A stretch of 64,000 nucleotides of DNA from Neobacillus niacini (GTDB lineage Bacteria > Bacillota > Bacilli > Bacillales > Cytobacillaceae), in NCBI RefSeq assembly GCF_023715785.1, contig NZ_JAMBOX010000004.1, forward strand, positions 1 to 64,000, read 5' to 3'. The position numbers and the translations under genes were made by a program. Below the pieces are notes generated by a model that saw only the letters and a list, made by a program, of their open reading frames with translations, was not told the origin of the DNA and did no database searches. Positions 31,134 to 40,700 of this stretch are shown in pieces (position 1 is the stretch's first letter; every line of letters begins with the position of its first letter).

Positions 31134-31159
31134 CAAAAACACCTCCAGTTCTTTTTTGG

Positions 31160-32515
31160 CTAAACTGATTTCATAACATCATATAACTCGAGGAATTTCG
31201 TATTGAATCCGCCCTCAACGAATTTTTCATGATCAAGCAGCTTTAAATGAAACGGAATCGTGGTATGAATCCCCTCGACAACAAATTCGCCCAAAGCGCG
31301 TTTCATACGGGCAATCGCCTCATCCCTTGTACTTCCATAGGTGATGACCTTTGCAATCATCGAGTCATAATATGGAGGTATTGAATAGCCGGGATAAGCG
31401 GCTGAATCAACACGTACACCAAGTCCTCCGGGAGGCAGGTACATCTTAATTTTTCCGGCTGAAGGAAGAAAGTTCTTTTCAGGATTTTCAGCATTGATGC
31501 GGCACTCGATTGCCCAGCCGTTAAACGTGACATCAGCCTGGGTCAATGTTAATTTTTCATTGTTTGCCACACGAATTTGTTCCTTAATGAGATCAACTCC
31601 GGTAACCATTTCGGTTACAGGATGTTCGACCTGAATCCTGGTATTCATTTCCATGAAATAGAACTTGCGATTGCGGTAGTCATATATAAATTCTACCGTT
31701 CCTGCCCCTGAATAATCAACTGCTTTTGCAGCTTTTACTGCGGCATTTCCCATTTCGGCACGAATTTCTCCGTCCAAGGCAGGTGAAGGAGTTTCTTCCA
31801 GCAATTTCTGAAGCCGGCGTTGGATGGAGCAATCCCGCTCCCCTAGGTGAATCGTGTTTCCGTAATTGTCACCAAGGACCTGAATTTCAACATGGCGGAA
31901 ATCCTCAATATATTTTTCAATATAAACTCCTGGGTTTCCAAAGGCGGTCAATGCTTCCTGCTGGGTAATATTAATCCCTTTTACTAATTCCTGTTCATCT
32001 CGGGCAACGCGGATTCCTTTACCGCCGCCGCCTGCTGTTGCTTTTATGATGACTGGATATTCAATTTTTTCTACAAGTTCAAGTGCCTCATCAATATCAT
32101 TGATAATCCCGGTTGAACCAGGAACGATCGGTACGCCTGCCTCGCGCATTGTTTCCCTGGCAATGTCCTTTGTACCCATCTTGGTTATTGCCTCAGGACT
32201 TGGCCCGACAAAGGTTATGTTACACTCACGGCATAGCTCGGCAAAATCGGCATTTTCTGCGAGGAATCCATAGCCGGGATGTATCGCGTTACAACCGGTC
32301 AGTTTTGCGACACTAATAATATTGGTGACATTCAAATAGCTATCCTTTGATGAAGTGGGACCAATACAGTAAGCTTCATCGGCCAGTTGAACATGAAGGG
32401 CTTCACGGTCTGCTTCAGAATAGACAGCAACAGACTCAATCCCCATTTCCCGGCAGGCACGAATAATCCGCACTGCAATTTCCCCTCTGTTTGCAATTAA
32501 CAGTTTTTTAATCAT
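31160..32515 (-). CDS. accC: Biotin carboxylase subunit of acetyl-CoA carboxylase
   Basis: ATP-grasp enzyme (451 aa) that carboxylates biotin on AccB in the first step of fatty acid synthesis. It starts [20 protein letters not shown], has the glycine-rich ATP loop [14 protein letters not shown], the bicarbonate/biotin site around [15 protein letters not shown] and the C-terminal AECRINAE-like domain. It follows accB by 12 nt. Confidence 0.97.
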   Translation of the reverse strand: MIKKLLIANRGEIAVRIIRACREMGIESVAVYSEADREALHVQLADEAYCIGPTSSKDSYLNVTNIISVAKLTGCNAIHPGYGFLAENADFAELCRECNITFVGPSPEAITKMGTKDIARETMREAGVPIVPGSTGIINDIDEALELVEKIEYPVIIKATAGGGGKGIRVARDEQELVKGINITQQEALTAFGNPGVYIEKYIEDFRHVEIQVLGDNYGNTIHLGERDCSIQRRLQKLLEETPSPALDGEIRAEMGNAAVKAAKAVDYSGAGTVEFIYDYRNRKFYFMEMNTRIQVEHPVTEMVTGVDLIKEQIRVANNEKLTLTQADVTFNGWAIECRINAENPEKNFLPSAGKIKMYLPPGGLGVRVDSAAYPGYSIPPYYDSMIAKVITYGSTRDEAIARMKRALGEFVVEGIHTTIPFHLKLLDHEKFVEGGFNTKFLELYDVMKSV

Positions 32516-32527
32516 TTGTTACGCTCC

Positions 32528-33040
32528 TTATTCAGGCTTCACTAAAAACAACGGCTGTCCGTATTCAACTAACTGTCCATTTTTAGCGAGAACTTCTACA
32601 ATTTCGCCGTCTACTTCCGCTTCGATTTCATTAAATAACTTCATCGCCTCGACGATACAGACGATGGAATCCTTTGAAACCTTTGACCCGGCCTTGACAT
32701 ATGCATCTGCATCCGGGCTCGGGCTTGCGTAGAAGGTACCAACCATCGGGGATGTGATCTTTTGAAGGTTAGCCTGTTCATCTGCTGCTTCTGCTTTTGG
32801 CGATTCCTGGATTGTTTCCTGGACAGCAGCAATTGGCGCCGCTTGCGGGGAGGAAACTGGCTGAATTGGTGCGGGAGCCGCTTGAACAACAGGCTGTGGT
32901 GCCGGTTGTACTGCTGTAACGGTTACTCCGCCATTTTTCTTCATTTTGATTTTTGAACCGTCATTTTCATATACAAATTCATCAATGCTTGATTGGTCTA
33001 CTAATTTAATTAATTCTCTGATTTCTTGTACCTTTAACAT
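32528..33040 (-). CDS. accB: Biotin carboxyl carrier protein
   Basis: A 170-residue carrier with an N-terminal helical domain, an Ala/Pro/Gln-rich linker (residues about 40-95) and a biotinyl domain where Lys134 in [11 protein letters not shown] is the biotin site. Preceded by a 217-nt gap after spoIIIAH holding that gene's terminator and presumably the accBC promoter, which I could not define. Confidence 0.96.
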   Translation of the reverse strand: MLKVQEIRELIKLVDQSSIDEFVYENDGSKIKMKKNGGVTVTAVQPAPQPVVQAAPAPIQPVSSPQAAPIAAVQETIQESPKAEAADEQANLQKITSPMVGTFYASPSPDADAYVKAGSKVSKDSIVCIVEAMKLFNEIEAEVDGEIVEVLAKNGQLVEYGQPLFLVKPE

Positions 33041-33220
33041 AATTAGGTAACACTCCTCGGAATATCTTTTTAAGACTAGATACTAATACTATACCTTAAT
33101 ACTTTGTAAAAGTTCAATAACCTTACTTCAACCATGAAAACAATTTCACCCAGGCCCTCACTTTTTATCTTAATATTTTTTAATTAAAAAGTGAAATTTG
33201 ACTGTAGGAAACCAGGGCAA

Positions 33221-33250
33221 AAAAAAGGAAGCATCGTTAGCTTCCCTTTT
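33221..33250 (-). terminator. Terminator of the spoIIIA operon
   Basis: GGAAGC and GCTTCC form a stem with a 7-nt loop directly after spoIIIAH, followed by T8 on the minus strand. Confidence 0.85.
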
Positions 33251-33257
33251 AAAATCA

Positions 33258-33803
33258 TTATTTAGCCGGCTGAAAAGTTACGGCAACGAAATTACTGTCG
33301 CTGATTTCTTTTTTTACTTCCAGAATAATTTTATTTGCTTCAGCCTTCGTATGCTTCTTCTTTGATTTAACGGTGACGCTGACCTTTTCTCCATCTGCTC
33401 TAACAAGGGCATCCTCATAGCCCATTGCTTTAATCATCGTCTCAAGATACTCTTCCTTTTGGGAAATATCCCTTAATCGATCAATCTCATCCTTTGCCTT
33501 TAACCGGTCATCAGCAGGCAAGCTCGTTGTCCCCATCGTTTCTGTTAATTCTTCCCTTTGCTTGCTCCTGGATTCCTCAAGCTCCATTCTCAGTTCTTCA
33601 AATGCAACGTCACCGGCAACAGTCGATACAACGGTTTTGCCATCTTTCGCTTCCGGTTTCGTTTTGGCCTGTTTTTGTCCCTTTTGTTCCATTACAGTGA
33701 GGTCATTTGCTTTTTGTTCCGGTGAGGTAATGTAATAGACTGATAAGACAACCACTAAACTTAACATTGTTAGTAACCAAACTGTTTGTTTTTTCAATAG
33801 CAT
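33258..33803 (-). CDS. spoIIIAH: Stage III sporulation protein AH
   Basis: A 181-residue single-pass protein: N-terminal membrane anchor (VWLLTMLSLVVVLSVYYI), a linker, and a C-terminal YscJ/FliF-like ring-building domain (KEEYLETMIKAMGYEDALVRAD, then VEVKKEISDSNFVAV-like end). In the mother cell membrane it binds forespore SpoIIQ to form the feeding-tube channel. Last gene of the operon. Confidence 0.95.
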   Translation of the reverse strand: MLLKKQTVWLLTMLSLVVVLSVYYITSPEQKANDLTVMEQKGQKQAKTKPEAKDGKTVVSTVAGDVAFEELRMELEESRSKQREELTETMGTTSLPADDRLKAKDEIDRLRDISQKEEYLETMIKAMGYEDALVRADGEKVSVTVKSKKKHTKAEANKIILEVKKEISDSNFVAVTFQPAK

Positions 33804-33820
33804 TCAAAACTTCCCCCTTT

Positions 33821-34471
33821 TTATTTTTTAGGCAAGACAGCTACCCTGTGGCTTGGTACATCCAAAGCCTTCGTCACTGCCTCGACAATCCATTTTTTTA
33901 CTTGAATATTATCAGCACCCTTGGCTACAACCAGAACCCCGCGAATATTCGGCTTTTTGGTCTCCACCACAATCGGTACTTCCTTTTCCCCATTTCTGAT
34001 AATCACAAGTTGTTCGTCTTCGGAGGTTTCCTGCACTTTCCGTTGACCGCCTTCGCGGTCTCCTTCCTCAGTTGTTTGGGATTTTACGCTGCTGTTCTTT
34101 TCAAAAACCTTTCGGTCGGTTGAATCAATATTAACAACGACAGTCACATCATTTACCCCGAGCATTTCTTCAAGGGTCTGTTTTAGCCGCTCCTCATATT
34201 TTTCTTCATATTCGGCAATCGTCTTATTTCCGGCACTTTTTTTCATGCCGAAGGCTTCGACGTCTTCCGTGTCAGCCTCTTTACCCGCTGCCGCCGGAGC
34301 GACAGAAGAGTTATTTTCAGGTTTAAAAAGAATATTACCTGCCAGCATAAAAGCGGCGCCAATGCAAAGCACCAACAGCATATACTGGATTCTTCCCGGT
34401 TTTTTTTCAGCATTCTCGTCCAATTTGAGCCACTTTTTCAACCATGATAGTGGTCCTGATCGTTTATCCAT
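33821..34471 (-). CDS. spoIIIAG: Stage III sporulation protein AG
   Basis: Single-pass membrane protein (216 aa from ATG 34471) with a cytoplasmic start (MDKRSGPLSWLKKWLKLD), one membrane helix (YMLLVLCIGAAFMLAGNIL) and a ring-building motif domain (YEERLKQTLEEMLGVNDVTVV) of the type seen in secretion rings. The ATG lies within the last codons of spoIIIAF (8-nt overlap). A TTG eight codons earlier is possible but less likely. Confidence 0.94.
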   Translation of the reverse strand: MDKRSGPLSWLKKWLKLDENAEKKPGRIQYMLLVLCIGAAFMLAGNILFKPENNSSVAPAAAGKEADTEDVEAFGMKKSAGNKTIAEYEEKYEERLKQTLEEMLGVNDVTVVVNIDSTDRKVFEKNSSVKSQTTEEGDREGGQRKVQETSEDEQLVIIRNGEKEVPIVVETKKPNIRGVLVVAKGADNIQVKKWIVEAVTKALDVPSHRVAVLPKK

Positions 34472-35096
34472 CCTTGTTCTTGATCCCCCCTTCAATCGAA
34501 ACCTCTACTTTTCCTTGTGTCACATTCCATTTTTCCGATAAAAATGCTGCAACCTTTTCTGCTTCCGCTGTTGATTTTTTAGATGGAAGAGGTGTTTCCG
34601 TATTAATGACGACCGGTTTAATCGCTTCGACTGTCGTTTTGCCCGTGTCCGGATGCTTTAAAAGAACGATTACCTTTTGGAGGTTTTCAGGGTTTGCCAT
34701 GTCCATTTCTTCGTCTGTTTCAAATTCAATGTTCGCGATCTCCAATCCGTATTGCTCCATCAATTCCCCCTCTGCATCCTTTTTTAGCTGGACAGCCATT
34801 TCTTTTAAAATATATGCATGCTGGGAGGCTTGTATTTCTTTTTTCTTCAAATCTATTAAATTTTTCATATTTTTTTCACCAGGTGCGTGATAATCGGGTA
34901 TGGCCGCAATGGCACCCTCAAAATCTTTCGATATGATTTTAAAGATCGGGGTGAGAATGATTGCAATCAACAATAACCCCATCACCATTTTTGTATACTT
35001 CTGCATGCTAGAATTGGGCAGAAGCATGTCAATGACAACAGCCAACAGGACAAAGAGAATGATATTCGTTACCCATTCGGTTATAAACTCCATCAT
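34464..35096 (-). CDS. spoIIIAF: Stage III sporulation protein AF
   Basis: A 210-residue protein with two N-terminal membrane segments (FITEWVTNIILFVLLAVVIDML and MVMGLLLIAIILTPIF) and an extracytoplasmic domain rich in charged residues. Part of the SpoIIIA-SpoIIQ complex required for late sigma-G activity. It follows spoIIIAE by 15 nt and overlaps spoIIIAG. Confidence 0.94.
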   Translation of the reverse strand: MMEFITEWVTNIILFVLLAVVIDMLLPNSSMQKYTKMVMGLLLIAIILTPIFKIISKDFEGAIAAIPDYHAPGEKNMKNLIDLKKKEIQASQHAYILKEMAVQLKKDAEGELMEQYGLEIANIEFETDEEMDMANPENLQKVIVLLKHPDTGKTTVEAIKPVVINTETPLPSKKSTAEAEKVAAFLSEKWNVTQGKVEVSIEGGIKNKDG

Positions 35097-35111
35097 TTCA
35101 GCTACGCACCC

Positions 35112-36311
35112 CTATCGCATCATCATCGTCAAATTTCCTGCCGCCACGATGACGGTGATACTCAAAAAAAACATAAGCGAGACAATTCCCAGCGCCGCAA
35201 AGACATAAATCACACTCTTGCTGATAATATCCAGGCAGGTAATGATTGGGCCGCCGCCAAGAGGCTGCAGGATAGCAGCAGCAAACTTGTAGATAAACGA
35301 TATCATTAAAATTTTCAGGGCCGGGAAGGCGACGATAATCAGCAGGATGGCTACACCGGCAATGCCTACAGTATTTTTCAACAGGACAGAGGCACTGACG
35401 ACGGTATCCGTGGCATCGGTAAACATTCTGCCAATTACCGGGATAAAGTTGCCGGTAATAAATTTGGCGGTCCGAATCGTAATTCCATCGGTAACCGCCG
35501 CCGATGCGCCCTGCACGGAAATGACCCCAAGGAATACAGTTAAAAATAATCCCATTAAACCGATGCTCCAGTTTCTGAGTAATGCGGCCAGCTGGGTTAC
35601 TTTATATTGATCTGACATCGTGCTGACAACGCTGAGCAAGGTGGCCAAAAACAACAGCGGCAGTATGATGTATTGCATGAACAGACCGCTCATGTTCATT
35701 AAGAACAAAATGACCGGATGGAAAAACGCGGCAGATATCAGCCCTCCGGAGGCGGCAATTAACGCCAGCAACAGCGGAACCAGGGCAAGAACAAAGGATA
35801 TCATCGTGCCAATCGCTTCGTTTGTATAGGTGATGGCGATATGAAAACTGTTAAGGGCCAGGATCACCAGCACCATATAAACAATGGCATATGCCACTTT
35901 ACTTATATTGCTTTTTTCAAATGCATTTTGCATCGTTTGCAAAAACATGCTGAAAACAGCCAACAGGATTAACGAACCAAGCAACTTTCCGTTTGCGACA
36001 AATTCATGGAAGATAAACTTTAAAAATCCCATTCCCCATTGTTTAAAAGAAAATTGTTTCTCGCCTTTAATGAAGTCGTAAAGACTTCCTTTCTGGCTTT
36101 CGGGAAGAAAGCCTCCATATTTATCAGTGATATCCTGCCAAAATTGTTTTAGTTGGGACAAATCCAGGTTTTCGAGCTGAGCATCTACGAGGTCCTGCGC
36201 CGCTGTCGGGGTTGAAGGCGGGGTGGATTCTTCGGCAGCTTGGACAGATGGCGCATAGAAAATAAACAATAACAGAGTCAAAATCGGAATAAGCTGCAGC
36301 CTTTGCTTCAT
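35112..36311 (-). CDS. spoIIIAE: Stage III sporulation protein AE
   Basis: Polytopic membrane protein (399 aa) with a cleavable-looking signal sequence (LIPILTLLLFIFYAPSVQA) and about seven further hydrophobic segments. It is the largest integral membrane component of the SpoIIIA complex and a candidate transport core. Position between spoIIIAD and spoIIIAF matches B. subtilis. Confidence 0.95.
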   Translation of the reverse strand: MKQRLQLIPILTLLLFIFYAPSVQAAEESTPPSTPTAAQDLVDAQLENLDLSQLKQFWQDITDKYGGFLPESQKGSLYDFIKGEKQFSFKQWGMGFLKFIFHEFVANGKLLGSLILLAVFSMFLQTMQNAFEKSNISKVAYAIVYMVLVILALNSFHIAITYTNEAIGTMISFVLALVPLLLALIAASGGLISAAFFHPVILFLMNMSGLFMQYIILPLLFLATLLSVVSTMSDQYKVTQLAALLRNWSIGLMGLFLTVFLGVISVQGASAAVTDGITIRTAKFITGNFIPVIGRMFTDATDTVVSASVLLKNTVGIAGVAILLIIVAFPALKILMISFIYKFAAAILQPLGGGPIITCLDIISKSVIYVFAALGIVSLMFFLSITVIVAAGNLTMMMR

Positions 36312-36349
36312 TTTAGGACACCTCTACTTTTAGGAAAAAAATGGCGACG

Positions 36350-36739
36350 CTAGCTCGGAATCAGTTTGATGATTGTTTCAATTAAAACTGTCAAAATCGG
36401 AATCGCCATCGCGAGTATGATGATTTTACCGGCCAGTTCAATCTTGGAAGCAATCGCCCCCTGGCCAGCATCCTTGGTGATTTGGACGGCGAACTCTGCA
36501 ATATAGGCAATCCCGATTATCTTCAGAATCGTTTCGATATAGACCAAGTTCACTTTGGCATTGATGGCAAGTCGTTCGAGCATGTGAATAATTTCATAAA
36601 TCTTGTCCACCAAAAATATAAATATGGCACTCCCGACAAAGACAATTAACAGGAACGCAATATTTGGCTTTTGTTCCTTAATGATTAAGGCAAGGAAAGT
36701 GGCAATAAGAGCTACGCCGACTATTTTTATGATTTCAAT
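36350..36739 (-). CDS. spoIIIAD: Stage III sporulation protein AD, start codon uncertain (candidate ATT)
   Basis: Membrane protein of about 129 residues with four hydrophobic segments and the typical start region EIIKIVGVALIATFLALIIKEQKPN. A strong ribosome site, GAGGGGAGGG, sits at 36745-36754, but no in-frame ATG, GTG or TTG follows it. The first suitable codon is ATT at 36739, seven nt away, while homologues would put Met near the TTT two codons earlier. The only standard in-frame start lies far inside spoIIIAC (36805). An ATT start or a sequence error are both possible. Confidence 0.85.
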   Translation of the reverse strand: MEIIKIVGVALIATFLALIIKEQKPNIAFLLIVFVGSAIFIFLVDKIYEIIHMLERLAINAKVNLVYIETILKIIGIAYIAEFAVQITKDAGQGAIASKIELAGKIIILAMAIPILTVLIETIIKLIPS

Positions 36740-36755
36740 AGCAAAGCCCTCCCCT

Positions 36756-36959
36756 CTATTGGAACAAAAACACGGATTTAATTTTCTGGAACAGGTCGTC
36801 CACAATCGAGGCTACCTGAAACAAGATATAGATAAACCCAAATAGCGTTACCCACTGCGCATATTCCTTTTTTCCCACCTGATCCAATACCGTATGCAAA
36901 AAAGCGACAACAATGCCGACACCGGCTATTTTAAAAATGATATCGACTTCTAAACCCAT
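36756..36959 (-). CDS. spoIIIAC: Stage III sporulation protein AC
   Basis: A 67-residue protein with two membrane helices (VDIIFKIAGVGIVVAFLHTVL and WVTLFGFIYILFQVASIV), the full length of the family. Part of the SpoIIIA complex. It follows spoIIIAB by 11 nt and its stop precedes the spoIIIAD ribosome site. Confidence 0.95.
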   Translation of the reverse strand: MGLEVDIIFKIAGVGIVVAFLHTVLDQVGKKEYAQWVTLFGFIYILFQVASIVDDLFQKIKSVFLFQ

Positions 36960-36970
36960 TGCTTTTCCCC

Positions 36971-37486
36971 CTAAAATAATAAAATAATCAGCAGTAACCC
37001 TGATAAAAATCCGAGACTCTTTACCATTTTTTCATAAGTCGCCTGCGCTTGAACGGCGTCAGCTTCCTCCCTCTCAAGATGGGAAAGAGCCAGCATAATA
37101 TGCTTTTGCTGGGAAAAGCGGTCATGGCGGCCAAGGGTTTCGCCAAATTGCTTCATAATCTCAAATTCGCCCTGTTTTAATGCAGTTGATTTCCATACCT
37201 CTCGTAAACTAGTTTCCCAAGCCTCTTTAACGGTCGTTTCGGTATCCATCAGCTTCTTGGCAAAGGTATCGAAAAATCCTGACAGGGGCCTTGACAGTTG
37301 GGCTGAAAGCCGCCTTGCCGCCTCATGCAGCGGAGTATGACCATACATAATCTCTGCCTCCAGCGATTGAAGCGCCGAACGGAGTGCCCTAAGCTGCCTT
37401 GGCCGTTCACTAAAATGCCTCGCCGCTTCAAAACCAACGACTGTCGTAGCAACAATAATAAAAATGGCGCCAATTACTTTTACCAT
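36971..37486 (-). CDS. spoIIIAB: Stage III sporulation protein AB
   Basis: A 171-residue protein resembling the cytoplasmic part of type II/IV system GspF proteins: N-terminal anchor (VIGAIFIIVATTVVGFEAAR), a helical middle with LRALRSALQSLEAEIMYGHTPL, and a C-terminal membrane helix (SLGFLSGLLLIILLF). It is thought to work with the SpoIIIAA ATPase. Starts immediately after the spoIIIAA stop. Confidence 0.94.
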   Translation of the reverse strand: MVKVIGAIFIIVATTVVGFEAARHFSERPRQLRALRSALQSLEAEIMYGHTPLHEAARRLSAQLSRPLSGFFDTFAKKLMDTETTVKEAWETSLREVWKSTALKQGEFEIMKQFGETLGRHDRFSQQKHIMLALSHLEREEADAVQAQATYEKMVKSLGFLSGLLLIILLF

Positions 37487-38404
37487 TTAAGTCACGCTCA
37501 CTTTTCGAGACAATTCTTTTCCCGTGTCGTCGATTATTCTCGTAATTGTCCCGGGTCCCGACTTTCTGCTGAGAATCACAAACCGCTTAAAGATTTTCAG
37601 GCTGAGAATTTCCCTTAAAGAGGGCCGTTTGTTTATTTCCTCTATACTTGTCCCATGTGTCGTCATGATCAGTTTGATCCCGGCATGAACAGCCTCCTGA
37701 ATCGCGTCTGCATCCTCCTTGCGGCCTATTTCATCGACAACGATTACCTCTGGACTCATGGAACGAATCAACATCATCATCCCCTCCGCTTTTGGGCAGG
37801 CATCAAGTACATCGAGGCGGTAACCAAAAGTTAATTGGGGGACACCATTGACACATCCGGCAATCTCGCTGCGCTCATCGACTATACCAACCTTGGAGGC
37901 CGGGATCGCCCCCGTTCCGGTAGAAATCATTCTGGCAATATCACGCAGCAATGTCGTTTTTCCTGTTTGCGGCGGCCCGATTATCATGGTATTCATCCAA
38001 TTTTCCTGATAAATATATGGGATAATTGGTTCGGCAATTCCCACTTTCTCTCTGGCGATACGAATGTTGAAGGAGGAGATATCTCTAATCGCCTTCACTA
38101 TGCCATTTTCGAGAATCACTTTCCCTGCAAGGCCGACTCTGTGTCCTCCCGAAACGGTAATATATCCGCGCTTAAGTTCCTCTTCCAATGCATAAATAGA
38201 GAACTGGCTAATTTTATTCATCAACTGGGAAGCATCATCAGGCTGGATAATATACGGTAAGAAGCGAGGAGCTCCCTTCATAGTGATTTCTATCGGGCGG
38301 TCGACCCGGATTCGAATTTCTTCCAATTCTTCTTTTTGATTAGGAGGGATTTGATCGACTAGGCAGGCAATTTTTTTCGGCAAAAAGTTAAGAATACTTT
38401 CCAC
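37487..38404 (-). CDS. spoIIIAA: Stage III sporulation protein AA, secretion-type ATPase
   Basis: A 305-residue AAA+ ATPase related to secretion ATPases. Walker A GPPQTGKTTLLRDIAR and Walker B VIVVDEIGRKEDADAI are intact, and VSGGHRVGLAGKV lies in the N-terminal part. First gene of the eight-gene operon that is transcribed in the mother cell. The 175-nt upstream space leads to the ccmG-like gene's terminator. Confidence 0.96.
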   Translation of the reverse strand: MESILNFLPKKIACLVDQIPPNQKEELEEIRIRVDRPIEITMKGAPRFLPYIIQPDDASQLMNKISQFSIYALEEELKRGYITVSGGHRVGLAGKVILENGIVKAIRDISSFNIRIAREKVGIAEPIIPYIYQENWMNTMIIGPPQTGKTTLLRDIARMISTGTGAIPASKVGIVDERSEIAGCVNGVPQLTFGYRLDVLDACPKAEGMMMLIRSMSPEVIVVDEIGRKEDADAIQEAVHAGIKLIMTTHGTSIEEINKRPSLREILSLKIFKRFVILSRKSGPGTITRIIDDTGKELSRKVSVT

Positions 38405-38535
38405 AAAGGCTTCCTCCTTGATTTGCTTGTCTCATTATTTAAAATGTATGCCTGCTTAGCCACAATATGACTTTCAAATCGACCAATTCTTTTAAAAGAT
38501 GCTAAATCTATTTAATTAGAATGCTAGAATTAGGC

Positions 38536-38577
38536 AAAAAAAAAGGATTAAGCCCCGTTTATGGCTCAACCCTTTAG
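38536..38577 (-). terminator. Terminator of the ccm cluster
   Basis: GGGTTGAGCC and GGGCTTAATCC form a stem with G-T pairs right after the last ccm gene, followed by T9 on the minus strand. It isolates the ccm transcript from spoIIIA. Confidence 0.85.
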
Positions 38578-38579
38578 TA

Positions 38580-39089
38580 TCATTTATCGTATTTTTTTGC
38601 CCAGTTGTATAACATCATTTCTGTAACCGGCCCGTTGTAGTGCTCCCTGATTACGCCTTGTTTATCGATGACAAACGTTTCAGGCTGGCCGGTAACATTG
38701 TACCTCTTGGAAATCTTAGCGTTATAGTCAAATAAATAGATCATTCCCTCTTGATTGTTCTTTGTGGCCTTTTTTATTTTATCCATTGTTTCACCGCGGT
38801 TCATCATGATTAATGGATATTTATCGCCATAGTCTTTATGGAAGGCGGCAAGCTCCGGAAATTCTTCCTTACAAGGTGCGCACCAGCTGGCGAAGTAATT
38901 TAAGATGACGACCTTTCCTTTGTAATCGGAGAGTTTGGTCGTGCTGCCATCTAGATTGGGCAGTTCAAAATTATAGGCCTTATCGCCAACATCGGTATGT
39001 TCGCCTTTTGTTACCAGACTGTATCCGAAAAAGCCGAACATGCCTACGATAAGAATCAACACAAGTGGCTTAATTATCCGCTGGTTCAT
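38580..39089 (-). CDS. Membrane-anchored thioredoxin-like protein, CcmG/ResA type
   Basis: A 169-residue TlpA-family thiol-disulfide oxidoreductase: N-terminal membrane anchor (LVLILIVGMFGFFGYSLV), then a thioredoxin fold with active-site WCAPC (Cys70 and Cys73) and the cis-Pro region GQPETFVID. Such proteins reduce the CxxCH cysteines of apocytochrome c before heme attachment. It is the last gene of the ccm cluster, so CcmG is its likely role; the sequence also resembles Bacillus ResA. Confidence 0.9.
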   Translation of the reverse strand: MNQRIIKPLVLILIVGMFGFFGYSLVTKGEHTDVGDKAYNFELPNLDGSTTKLSDYKGKVVILNYFASWCAPCKEEFPELAAFHKDYGDKYPLIMMNRGETMDKIKKATKNNQEGMIYLFDYNAKISKRYNVTGQPETFVIDKQGVIREHYNGPVTEMMLYNWAKKYDK

Positions 39090-39107
39090 TGGACTTCCTC
39101 CACTAGT

Positions 39108-39239
39108 TTATTTCTCAATCTGTTTTAAGAATTCGATTTCCTTTTGGATCTTGCTTTGTTTTTTATCAATGATAAATATATACGCAAAAATAATCACCCA
39201 GGCAACGGAATAGGCAGCATACATAAATTCGTAATTCAT
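39108..39239 (-). CDS. ccmD: CcmD-family small membrane protein
   Basis: A 43-residue gene from ATG 39239 with GGAGG upstream. It has one membrane helix (YSVAWVIIFAYIFIID) followed by a basic, coiled-coil-like tail (KKQSKIQKEIEFLKQIEK), the layout of CcmD, which helps release holo-CcmE from the CcmABC complex. Its position immediately after ccmC is the standard one. Confidence 0.85.
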   Translation of the reverse strand: MNYEFMYAAYSVAWVIIFAYIFIIDKKQSKIQKEIEFLKQIEK

Positions 39240-39254
39240 CAGTGATTCCTCCTA

Positions 39255-40016
39255 TTATTTATCTAAACTTTCCCTTATTTTTTCTTTGTACTGTTCAACT
39301 TTAAGTTTCATATTTTCAACGGTAACACCCTTATTCAACAAATAAGCGAAAAGGACGGTAAAGGCCGCAATCGACACAAGCAGGGCGACCAACATTGTTG
39401 GGGCAATTCCGCCGCCTGATTGGTTCTGTCCTTCACCGAATACAATCGGGTGAAGTTTCGTTTGCCACCAGCGAATCGCGAAGAATACGATCGGTACGTC
39501 CACAAAGCCAATAATGCCAAATACTGCAGCGAGTCTAGCTTTTTTATCCCAAACACCATCCATATGGCGAATCATAATGTATGCAATATAAATGAAGAAC
39601 AGAATCAAAGTTGTAATTAACCGCGGTTCCCAAACCCACCATGTATTCCAGGCGGATTTTGCCCAAATTGGGCCCGTTGTCAGGACAATCAGCGTAAACA
39701 CAACGCCAATTTCAGCGGAAACGTAGGCATAGGTATCGAAAATTCTTTTCCGTTTGATTAAGAACAAAATACTTAGTACACAGGTGACAAAGAAGGCAAA
39801 AAATGCAACCCATGCCGAGCTGACATGGAAGTAAAAGATTTTTTGTGCCGCTCCCATCGTTTTTTCTTCTTCTGCAAAAATGAAGATGAAATACAAGGAG
39901 GCCAGCATTGAAATGACGGTTCCGTAGAATAATAGTTTCGGCAGGCTCGAGCTTTTTGCATTCGGCAGCTGCGCGGCAGGAAGGGACGTTTTTTCCCGTT
40001 CGAGATTCATACTCAT
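39255..40016 (-). CDS. ccmC: Heme transporter/handler CcmC
   Basis: A 253-residue protein with six hydrophobic segments and the heme-handling tryptophan-rich motif WNTWWVWEPRL between segments three and four, flanked by conserved His residues (His64 and one in WWQTKLHPIVFG). CcmC presents heme to CcmE. Classical CcmC has Asp where this one has Glu (WWVWE), a conservative difference. It starts 4 nt after ccmB ends. Confidence 0.93.
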   Translation of the reverse strand: MSMNLEREKTSLPAAQLPNAKSSSLPKLLFYGTVISMLASLYFIFIFAEEEKTMGAAQKIFYFHVSSAWVAFFAFFVTCVLSILFLIKRKRIFDTYAYVSAEIGVVFTLIVLTTGPIWAKSAWNTWWVWEPRLITTLILFFIYIAYIMIRHMDGVWDKKARLAAVFGIIGFVDVPIVFFAIRWWQTKLHPIVFGEGQNQSGGGIAPTMLVALLVSIAAFTVLFAYLLNKGVTVENMKLKVEQYKEKIRESLDK

Positions 40017-40019
40017 TTG

Positions 40020-40700
40020 TTAAACCTCCAGCACATAATCAATTAGTAATAAAGCAACAACAAAGAAAATCACATCATAAGCGGTGACCATCTGCGTCCA
40101 GGCTAAAGCACTCGATAATTTGCTCATGTCGGATAAAATAATCCTTGTTGCCTGGGTAACACCGATCAAGATTGGGCTTGTAATCGGAAACAGCAATAAT
40201 GGCAAGAGCATTTCACTGCTTTTGGAATTGGCGGCCAATGCAGCCAAGAAAGTGCCAATCGATACGAAGCCAAAACTTCCGACAAAGATGACGAGTATAA
40301 AGTAAGCAATGCTGCCGGTCATTTTAAAATCAAATAACAAGAACAAGAATGGGATGGAAACAATTTCGACGATTAAAATCATCGTAAAGTTGGCAAAAAA
40401 CTTGCCCAAGAAGATGCTTGCTGCTTCCATCGGTGCCACTAGAAGACCTTGCATCGTGTCATTTCGCTGTTCAGATATGAACGACCGATTGAGGCCCAAG
40501 ATTCCGGCAAACACAATAATAACCCATATGACTCCTGGAATCACAGCTTTTGTCGTGTTGTTGGCCGGATCAAACGCAAAGCTAAACACGACAATGACCA
40601 AGGCCGCAAAGATAATCTGAGTAACCAATATCTGCTTTGTTTTTAATTCCGAAAGTAAATCTTTTTTTGCCAGTAAGAGGGCCGATGAAAAGAGATTCAT
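40020..40700 (-). CDS. ccmB: Heme exporter membrane subunit CcmB
   Basis: A 226-residue ABC-type membrane subunit with six hydrophobic segments; the region RSFISEQRNDTMQGLLVAP is the conserved cytoplasmic loop of CcmB. It pairs with CcmA. The start overlaps the ccmA stop by 4 nt (ATGA). Confidence 0.94.
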   Translation of the reverse strand: MNLFSSALLLAKKDLLSELKTKQILVTQIIFAALVIVVFSFAFDPANNTTKAVIPGVIWVIIVFAGILGLNRSFISEQRNDTMQGLLVAPMEAASIFLGKFFANFTMILIVEIVSIPFLFLLFDFKMTGSIAYFILVIFVGSFGFVSIGTFLAALAANSKSSEMLLPLLLFPITSPILIGVTQATRIILSDMSKLSSALAWTQMVTAYDVIFFVVALLLIDYVLEV

